A DNA stretch of 8,400 nt from Bacteroidota bacterium (GTDB lineage Bacteria; Bacteroidota; Bacteroidia; Flavobacteriales; Weeksellaceae). Under the pieces are notes generated by a model that was given only the letters and a program-made list of their open reading frames with translations, was not told the DNA's origin and ran no database searches. The stretch covers positions 1 to 8,400 of the forward strand of contig JAEZYN010000013.1 in assembly GCA_023419095.1 (NCBI GenBank). Reading direction: 5' to 3'. Made by a program: the position numbers and the translations under genes. Positions 1-4,452 of this stretch are shown here, one piece after another (positions within the stretch are counted from its first letter, which is position 1; each line of letters begins with the position of its first letter).

Positions 1-290
1 ATGGCTTCGTCCACATCATGGTTGATTTCTTTCTGTTTCGAACGGTGCGTAAGACTGGCGACCTCGGCGGTGGCAATTGAGAATTCAAGACCTTCGGTAT
101 GTTCACCAATCATTTTCAATACGTCATCTGTTCCGCGGTTGAGCACATGAATAACGAGGGTGTCGCCGACGGGTTTCAGCGATGAATTTTCATAAACGCT
201 GAGGTGGATGACGTTCGTGTCGTTGAGTAAAGCTTTGGTAACAGCAGGAGTAGCGGTTGAGGGAATGGAGGCTTCAATCGTTCTGTGCAT
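1..290 (-). CDS. DUF389 family membrane protein, N-terminal part (gene cut by window edge)
   Basis: The reading frame is open from an ATG at 290-288 to the left edge, giving 96 complete codons with no stop. The product begins MHRTIEASIP and contains TLVIHVLNRG about residues 45-54, then SIATAEVASL and a charged DVDEA just before the edge. From memory of the family, DUF389 proteins have a small ferredoxin-like N-terminal domain followed by a motif close to DVDEAIWEEM, then several membrane helices; the two bases left after the last full codon (AT) fit the expected Ile. Only the soluble N-terminal domain is therefore visible and the membrane part lies outside. The function of DUF389 proteins is not established. 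The frame stays open upstream of the ATG for about 30 codons but has no ATG, GTG or TTG there, so 290 is the best start. It lies 122 bp downstream of the lipoprotein gene on the same strand, with no clear terminator between, so co-transcription is possible. Confidence 0.6.
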   Translation of the reverse strand, partial: MHRTIEASIPSTATPAVTKALLNDTNVIHLSVYENSSLKPVGDTLVIHVLNRGTDDVLKMIGEHTEGLEFSIATAEVASLTHRSKQKEINHDVDEA

Positions 291-412
291 AAGTTGGTTT
301 TTGATGATTACGGCAGAATATTCCGCAAGATGATTTTCATTAAAAACAAAAACTGCTCCGAACTGCTTTCTCCGTTCGAACTGAATTTTTCAGAGTCAAC
401 TCAAAGTTCGCG

Positions 413-946
413 CTACCTTACTTTTTCGAGAAGATAAACCTGGGTTCCCGCCATCATCAGGTTTCCTTCAAGCGTCAGATTTTTGCCGCTGACATCGATG
501 ACTGAAATATAGTTGCGTGAATTATACTCGATATAGTTTTCACGTTCGCCGTTCGCCGGATTTTTACCGAACTTAAAGTCATATTTCGTCCAGTCTTCTT
601 TTTCACTGCTGCAGTGAACAGGTTTGAATTTACTGCGTTTTGCCTTAAACTCGATTTGTTCAAAACCTTCTGCACAACTGCTTTCAAATGAAGTTTCCGG
701 ATTTTCAGCTTTTTCAAATTCGGTGAATGAACCATCGTAAATTCCCACGATTTTCCAGTTACCGTCGAGACGGTCTTCATCGATCTTCCCTTTGGCTTTG
801 CTCACCGTCCACGCGATGCCTTTCACGGTTCCTTTCACGGTTTTATAGGCGAGTTTTCCGGCACCTTTCACCACGCTGGCGGCGGTGGAAACTACGCAGG
901 ATTCCAGAATCAGGGCGCCGCAAAGAATAATAAGTACTTTTTTCAT
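413..946 (-). CDS. Lipocalin-like lipoprotein, hypothetical
   Basis: A 177-residue secreted lipoprotein. The signal peptide has Lys2-Lys3, a hydrophobic core and a lipobox LESC with the lipidated Cys at residue 17, so the mature protein should be membrane-anchored. Residues 25-54 are rich in Lys, Gly, Val and Ala without acidic residues (KGAGKLAYKTVKGTVKG), an unusual basic linker. From Leu60 a small beta domain begins with LDGNWKIVGIYDG and closes with VYLLEKVR. An opening L-G-x-W strand and a closing hydrophobic strand are typical of lipocalin-like domains in Bacteroidetes lipoproteins. Two Cys (91 and 112) could form a disulfide. No ligand or enzymatic function can be deduced. The start is fixed by the signal peptide. 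A degenerate -7-like element (TATCTTAG on the minus strand, 961-968) lies 14 bases before the ATG, but no well-spaced -33 box accompanies it. The lipoprotein nature is certain from sequence; the lipocalin assignment is inference from pattern. Confidence 0.75.
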   Translation of the reverse strand: MKKVLIILCGALILESCVVSTAASVVKGAGKLAYKTVKGTVKGIAWTVSKAKGKIDEDRLDGNWKIVGIYDGSFTEFEKAENPETSFESSCAEGFEQIEFKAKRSKFKPVHCSSEKEDWTKYDFKFGKNPANGERENYIEYNSRNYISVIDVSGKNLTLEGNLMMAGTQVYLLEKVR

Positions 947-1014
947 AATGCAATTATTAGCTAAGATAATGGTTTCAGCGCAAAAAAAGTTTGATCACAT
1001 GCCAATTGCCAAAC

Positions 1015-1042
1015 AAAAAACCACCGAAATGTCGGTGGTTTT
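1015..1042 (-). terminator. Intrinsic terminator of the stress-protein gene
   Basis: A perfect 11-bp stem (1017-1027 pairing with 1032-1042, containing ACCACCGA/TCGGTGGT) encloses the four-base loop 1028-1031. Read on the minus strand it ends in a run of T (TTTTTTG) and lies 21 bases past the stop of the gene at 1063-1602. A shorter T run on the plus side could allow weak bidirectional use. It separates this gene from the lipoprotein gene that follows on the same strand. Confidence 0.85.
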
Positions 1043-1062
1043 GTCTTTTAGATCTGTGCAGA

Positions 1063-1602
1063 TTAAAGTCTTGCTTCGGTATCGTCGTTATACCATCTGT
1101 CATACGAATAACGCGCGTCATCTTCGTTACGTGGTTTGTATCCCATGTAGATTCCGCCGTCCTTGATTTCGCTTTCGTATCTTTTGGCTTCATCTTCAGG
1201 TACACCTGCCCCGGTAAGTGCACCTACCAAACCGCCTGTTGCAGCTCCTGCACCTGCGCCAGCAAGTCCGGCTGCCAAAGGTCCGGCAATTACAAGTCCA
1301 AGACCAGGCAAAAGAACGTTAGAGCCTATTGCCGCCACAGCACCTACTACAGCACCAATTCCACCACCGATCAATGAGCCTGTCGCTGCATTTTCAGCCA
1401 CTTTATCGCCTAATTCAGAGTCGCGGTCGTTATCAGTGAAATAGCGGTTACGTGTATCATCAGACATCATTACGTTGATATCATCTTTGCTGTAACCTCT
1501 GCTGTGCAGGTCCGAATAGGCGTTATCTGCCTCTTCTCTTGATCTGAATACTCTTGAAACATAATCACTTCTGAATTCTGGTCTGTACTGTTGGTTTTCC
1601 AT
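1063..1602 (-). CDS. General stress-type protein with YflT-like N-terminus and glycine-zipper segment
   Basis: A 179-residue protein without a signal peptide. Residues 13-47 (DYVSRVFRSREEADNAYSDL, then GYSKDDINVMM) match the N-terminal pattern of the YflT/GS17M general-stress family, in which a paired aromatic-hydrophobic strand precedes an EEA-type helix. Residues 73-134 form a Gly/Ala-rich glycine zipper (GSLIGGGIGAVVGAVAA and GPLAAGLAGAGAGAATGG) that could insert into or associate with membranes. The tail GVPEDEAKRYESEIKDGG resembles low-temperature-induced and stress proteins of other bacteria, and the C-terminus is very rich in Asp, Tyr and Arg. The biochemical role of such proteins is unknown; a stress-linked role is inference from the family. 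The ATG at 1602 is the only sensible start and is preceded by an AT-rich leader. No consensus TAnnTTTG box was seen upstream, but a perfect palindrome lies at 1666-1677. The gene ends in a strong terminator, so it is likely monocistronic. Confidence 0.75.
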   Translation of the reverse strand: MENQQYRPEFRSDYVSRVFRSREEADNAYSDLHSRGYSKDDINVMMSDDTRNRYFTDNDRDSELGDKVAENAATGSLIGGGIGAVVGAVAAIGSNVLLPGLGLVIAGPLAAGLAGAGAGAATGGLVGALTGAGVPEDEAKRYESEIKDGGIYMGYKPRNEDDARYSYDRWYNDDTEARL

Positions 1603-1665
1603 AACTTTAAAATTTTTAATGTTAATATTTATGATTTGTTATGGTGCAGAACATTCAATTAAAAT

Positions 1666-1677
1666 GCCATGCATGGC
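1666..1677. promoter_or_regulatory. 12-bp palindrome upstream of the stress-type gene (possible operator)
   Basis: GCCATGCATGGC is a perfect 12-bp palindrome, 64 bp upstream of the ATG at 1602, inside the 200-bp gene-free gap 1603-1802. Beside it are two direct copies of TTTAAC ten bases apart (1681-1686 and 1691-1696). Symmetry and position suit a dimeric regulator binding site; no family can be named, and chance is not excluded. Confidence 0.25.
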
Positions 1678-1802
1678 TGTTTTAACATTGTTTAACGTAA
1701 CGGTGCTAAAGCGGAGATCCGCAGTAAACCAGCGGTTTGTTTGAATTTAAATTTGATTGTCAGCAAGTTGTCTGATGGCGCCCGGAAGCAGTGAAGCGGA
1801 AA

Positions 1803-2969
1803 TTAGCTGCCGAAGAATTTTTTAAGATTGAGCGCAACCCATTCAATGGTTTCTTCTTTCTTCGCAAAACAGAAGCGCAGCAGGCCGGTCTGCTGTACAC
1901 CATGGTAGAAAGCGGAAAGCGGTACTGCCGCCACGCCTGCTTTTTCTGTGAGCCAGAAGACAAGCTCCCGGTCACTCATTTCTGTATCATTTATTTTTAA
2001 AAGTTGGAAATAACCCGCTCTGGCTTTTTCAGCAAAACTAAATGGCAGGCCTGAAAATTGTCTGATAAAAAAGTCGCGTCTGCGCTGCATGATTTTGCGG
2101 TTTTCATCCACATCGAAAATCTCAAGGTATTTTGCGAGTGCGTACTGCGCGGGCGCATTAACGCAAAAGGCTGCGTACTGATGCACTCTTCCAAATGCCT
2201 TCAGCAATTCCTCCGAAGCCAAAACGTAACCCACTTTCCAACCTGTAACGTGAAACATTTTGCCAAATGAAAAAATACTGAAGCAGCGCTCACGCAGTTT
2301 CGGATGATGGAAAGCACTGTAAAAAGGCCGGTCGTCATAGGTTAAAATGTCATAAACTTCATCGGAGATGATAATTATATTGGTATCATTAATAATTTCC
2401 GCCAGCTGATTCCAGTCGGATTGCGTCCACACGTAACCTGAGGGATTGTGTGGTGAATTCACCATGATCACCCTCGTTTTATCTGTAACGGCATTCTTAA
2501 CAGCTTCAAAATCAACTTTAAAATCATTGTTTAAACGCACATAAACGGGCACGGCGCCATTAGTTTCGATCGACGGAACATAAGAATGGTATGAAGGTTC
2601 CAGCACAATCACTTCATCTCCGGGCTCGAGTACCGTGGCCAGCGCCATGAAGATTGCATAGCTCGCACCCGGCGAAATCATTATATTTTCTGTTTGCAAA
2701 TGCAGCGGAATTTCACGCCGACGGTTAAATTCAACCAGATTTTCGCGCAGAAGCAGCAAGCCGCCCATTGGCGCATACTGATTGTAGTTCAGGTCAGTGG
2801 CTTCACCAAGCAATTTTTTCAGACGCGGATCTGTTTCATAATCAGGGAAACCCTGCGAGAGATTCACCGCGTTATGTTTTGCGGAAAGCGCGGACATTTC
2901 TGAGAAAATGGATAAATCCTGGCCGGAATGTTTTCGTTTAATCATACTCAAATTTAGCATATTCCGCAT
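1803..2969 (-). CDS. PLP-dependent methionine (kynurenine-type) aminotransferase, class I
   Basis: A 388-residue fold-type I aminotransferase, cytoplasmic, closely resembling E. coli YbdL, which prefers methionine and some aromatic amino acids as amino donors to 2-oxo acids. Visible landmarks are AVNLSQGFPDY at 34-44 (substrate-side loop), NQYAPMGG 63-70, the cofactor-binding motif NSPHNPSG 171-178, ISDEVY 201-206 with Asp203 for the pyridine nitrogen, SFGKMFHVTGWKVGY 234-248 with the Schiff-base Lys237, and Arg365 in LLRFCF for the substrate carboxylate. It is full length with all key residues present. Three in-frame ATGs compete: codon 1 (2969), codon 4 (2960) and codon 9 (2945). The longest frame is given, but codon 9 (MIKRKHSG) looks closer to where I remember flavobacterial homologues starting. 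It is divergent from the M28 peptidase with 57 bp between, and no strong terminator follows. A role in methionine salvage or 2-oxo-acid transamination is family inference. Confidence 0.92.
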   Translation of the reverse strand: MRNMLNLSMIKRKHSGQDLSIFSEMSALSAKHNAVNLSQGFPDYETDPRLKKLLGEATDLNYNQYAPMGGLLLLRENLVEFNRRREIPLHLQTENIMISPGASYAIFMALATVLEPGDEVIVLEPSYHSYVPSIETNGAVPVYVRLNNDFKVDFEAVKNAVTDKTRVIMVNSPHNPSGYVWTQSDWNQLAEIINDTNIIIISDEVYDILTYDDRPFYSAFHHPKLRERCFSIFSFGKMFHVTGWKVGYVLASEELLKAFGRVHQYAAFCVNAPAQYALAKYLEIFDVDENRKIMQRRRDFFIRQFSGLPFSFAEKARAGYFQLLKINDTEMSDRELVFWLTEKAGVAAVPLSAFYHGVQQTGLLRFCFAKKEETIEWVALNLKKFFGS

Positions 2970-2978
2970 AGAAAAGAG

Positions 2979-3007
2979 TTTGGAATTTTTTTATATTTTT
3001 AAACTTT
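2979..3007 (+). promoter_or_regulatory. Possible promoter of the M28 peptidase gene
   Basis: A TTTG at 2979-2982 is followed after 17 bases by TAAACTTT (3000-3007), which matches the Bacteroidetes -7 consensus TAnnTTTG at 5 of its 6 fixed positions if the T run is counted generously, and otherwise at 4. The ATG follows 19 bases later, which suits a short leader. The match is imperfect and the gap is generally AT-rich, so this is tentative. Confidence 0.3.
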
Positions 3008-3026
3008 CCAAATAAAACCAGAATCT

Positions 3027-4052
3027 ATGAAAAACATCTTTGTACCGCTGCTTTCGGCGGTATTGCTGACAAGTTGCGCCACCACCGCCAATTATTCCTA
3101 TGACGGACGTGCATTTCGCAAAGCTTATGAATCAATCAGTCAGGATGACCTCAAAAGAGATCTTTATATAATAGCTTCCGATGAGATGGAAGGCCGCCAG
3201 ACCGGCAGTGAAGGCCAAAAGAAAGCGGGACGCTACATGATCGGGCAGTACCAAAAAATGGGTGTGAATTTCCCGGCAGCGCTAAATTCTTATTATCAGA
3301 CAGTTCCTGAAAGTTTCATGAAAACCAAAACACGTGGCGGCAGCCTGCCCGAATCTGAAAACATCCTGGCTTACATCCCGGGAAGCGAAAAGCCGGAGGA
3401 ACTCATCGTGATTTCGGCGCACTATGATCACGTCGGAACACGGGACGGACAGATTTACAATGGTGCGGATGACGACGGCAGTGGAACGGTGGCGCTAATG
3501 GAAATCGCGGAAGCTTTTCAGACCGCTAAAAAAGCCGGTCACGGACCGAAAAGATCAATCCTGTTCCTGCATGTGACAGGCGAAGAGCACGGCCTGATCG
3601 GTTCAGATTATTATTCCCAAAATGCGGTTTTTCCGTTGGCCAACACGGTTGCCAACCTGAATATAGACATGATCGGGCGCTGCGATCCTGAAAACTGTGG
3701 TAAAGATTATGTGTATGTGATTGGTTCTGAAATGCTGAGCTCCGATCTGAAGAAAATCAATGTGGAAGCGAACAACAAAACCGTGAAGCTTGAACTGAAT
3801 TATAAATATGACGATCCTGCAGATCCTCAAAGGCTTTATTACCGGTCTGATCATTATAATTTTGCAAAGCACAATGTGCCGGCTGCTTTTTTCTTTGATG
3901 GTATCCACGCTGATTATCACAAGCCGGGCGACGATCCAGACAAGATCGATTACGTCGCACTCCAAAAACGTACGCAACTCGTGTTTGCCACCGCGTGGGA
4001 ACTGGCTAACCGTGCCGACCGAATAGTAGTTGACGGCAAGAACACCCGATAA
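3027..4052 (+). CDS. M28-family zinc metallopeptidase, lipoprotein
   Basis: A 341-residue lipoprotein with signal peptide and lipobox LTSC (lipidated Cys17), so it should act in the periplasm or at the outer membrane. Residues 46-72 carry the segment ASDEMEGRQTGSEGQKKAGRYM common in exported M28 peptidases of Bacteroidetes. All metal and catalytic positions of the M28 (Aeromonas-type aminopeptidase) fold are visible: His132 in SAHYDHVG, bridging Asp148 in NGADDDGSG, general base Glu186 and ligand Glu187 in TGEEHG, Asp214 in NIDMIGR, and His298 in DYHKPGDD. A two-zinc exopeptidase releasing N-terminal amino acids is therefore likely. The exact substrate cannot be read from sequence, and some M28 members act on modified peptides. 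No PA insert domain or C-terminal secretion domain is present. The gene stands alone between a divergent aminotransferase and a terminator, so it is probably monocistronic and serves peptide scavenging. Confidence 0.92.
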   Translation: MKNIFVPLLSAVLLTSCATTANYSYDGRAFRKAYESISQDDLKRDLYIIASDEMEGRQTGSEGQKKAGRYMIGQYQKMGVNFPAALNSYYQTVPESFMKTKTRGGSLPESENILAYIPGSEKPEELIVISAHYDHVGTRDGQIYNGADDDGSGTVALMEIAEAFQTAKKAGHGPKRSILFLHVTGEEHGLIGSDYYSQNAVFPLANTVANLNIDMIGRCDPENCGKDYVYVIGSEMLSSDLKKINVEANNKTVKLELNYKYDDPADPQRLYYRSDHYNFAKHNVPAAFFFDGIHADYHKPGDDPDKIDYVALQKRTQLVFATAWELANRADRIVVDGKNTR

Positions 4053-4067
4053 AAATTTTCCAAAAAT

Positions 4068-4100
4068 AAATTCCGCTGCAGTCTGTAGCGGAATTTTCTT
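4068..4100 (+). terminator. Intrinsic terminator of the M28 peptidase gene
   Basis: AAATTCCGCTGCA (4068-4080) pairs with TGTAGCGGAATTT (4084-4096) through 13 positions including one G-T wobble, leaving a three-base loop, and is followed by TCTTT. It begins 15 bases after the stop codon. The opposite strand is also T-rich on its far side, so it may work in both directions. Its 3' arm and tail lie inside the promoter of the tRNA gene that follows. Confidence 0.85.
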
Positions 4101-4110
4101 TATAAATTTG
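4082..4110 (+). promoter_or_regulatory. Promoter of tRNA-Arg
   Basis: TAAATTTG (4103-4110) is a perfect match to the Bacteroidetes -7 box TAnnTTTG and ends seven bases before the mature tRNA 5' end, the spacing expected for a stable-RNA promoter. A TCTG (4082-4085) lies 17 bases upstream as an acceptable -33 element (consensus TTTG). The -33 element sits in the loop and 3' arm of the preceding terminator. Confidence 0.6.
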
Positions 4111-4117
4111 TCTTCAT

Positions 4118-4189
4118 AGCCTCATAGTTCAACGGATAGAACAAAAGTTTCCTAAACTTTAGATACAGGTTCGATTCCTGTTGGGGCTA
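4118..4189 (+). tRNA. tRNA-Arg (anticodon CCT)
   Basis: A complete 72-base cloverleaf can be drawn by hand. The acceptor stem is 4118-4124 with 4182-4188 (AGCCTCA/TGGGGCT, one G-T pair). The D stem is GTTC/GAAC (4127-4130, 4139-4142) around a loop containing GG. The anticodon stem AAAGT/ACTTT encloses loop TTCCTAA (4149-4155) with anticodon CCT at 4151-4153. A four-base variable loop is followed by the T stem ACAGG/CCTGT with loop TTCGATT. Base 4189 is the discriminator A. CCA is not encoded, so it must be added after transcription. The tRNA reads AGG codons. No copy of its 3' end and no integrase lies nearby, so it is not occupied by an integrated element within this window. Confidence 0.95.
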
Positions 4190-4207
4190 CTAAAGTTTAC
4201 TTCCTAC

Positions 4208-4237
4208 AAGAAAATCCCCCGCTTTAGGCGAAGGATT
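4208..4237 (-). terminator. Weak terminator candidate downstream of uvrA
   Basis: On the minus strand AATCC (4237-4233) pairs with GGATT (4217-4213), with a CGC/GCG inner stem separated by a 2x2 mismatch, followed by TTTCTT. It lies about 215 bases past the uvrA stop, and no better hairpin was seen closer. The helix is interrupted and the assignment is tentative. The rest of the gap 4190-4452 is AT-rich and holds no gene I can support. Confidence 0.3.
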
Positions 4238-4452
4238 GACAGATAATTTCATCTCATTTTTTAGTTATACAACCACGAATAGTGAAGCCGACATCGCTTC
4301 TGTTTTATTAGAATTTAAGAATTTCAAATTTCAGGATATGTCTTAAAATTTGTCCTTTCTTACTGTAAATGTACTGTTTAAAATATTCCGAAAGATGAAC
4401 CCAATATTAAAATTGACAAGTTACTAACAATTTTTTGTTGATAACAATTAGT

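Noticed and set aside
359..400. Nested short inverted repeats (CTGAA-AAA-TTCAG within CGAACT ... AGTTCG) between the lipoprotein and DUF389 genes
   Set aside because: The two foldings exclude each other, stems are five to six pairs, and there is no following T run.
991..1377. Plus-strand open frames opposite the stress-type gene
   Set aside because: They are antisense to the Gly/Ala-rich coding region, which leaves long stop-free frames, and they run through the terminator; they show no domain or start signal.
1711..1738. Two adjacent short dyads (GCGGAGATCCGC and AAACCAGCGGTTT) downstream of the aminotransferase
   Set aside because: Stems are short with tiny loops and no T run follows on the minus strand, so termination is not supported.
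3603..3977. Antisense open frame of 124 codons opposite the M28 peptidase
   Set aside because: It lies fully within a gene with all catalytic residues intact, has no family features, and looks like a shadow of the real frame.
4194..4346. A 50-codon open frame on the plus strand right after the tRNA gene, ending in TAA at 4344
   Set aside because: It has no ATG until three codons before its end, no recognisable motif, and a length easily reached by chance in AT-rich DNA. I cannot support either a gene or an integrase or gene remnant.
4426..4445. AACAA-TTTT-TTGTT and TTGTT-GAT-AACAA alternative hairpins just past the uvrA stop
   Set aside because: The stems consist almost entirely of A-T pairs, only five bases long and mutually exclusive, too weak to call a terminator.
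4118..4452. tRNA-Arg as an occupied integration site
   Set aside because: No integrase gene, no repeat of the tRNA 3' end, and the following sequence runs directly into the housekeeping gene uvrA.
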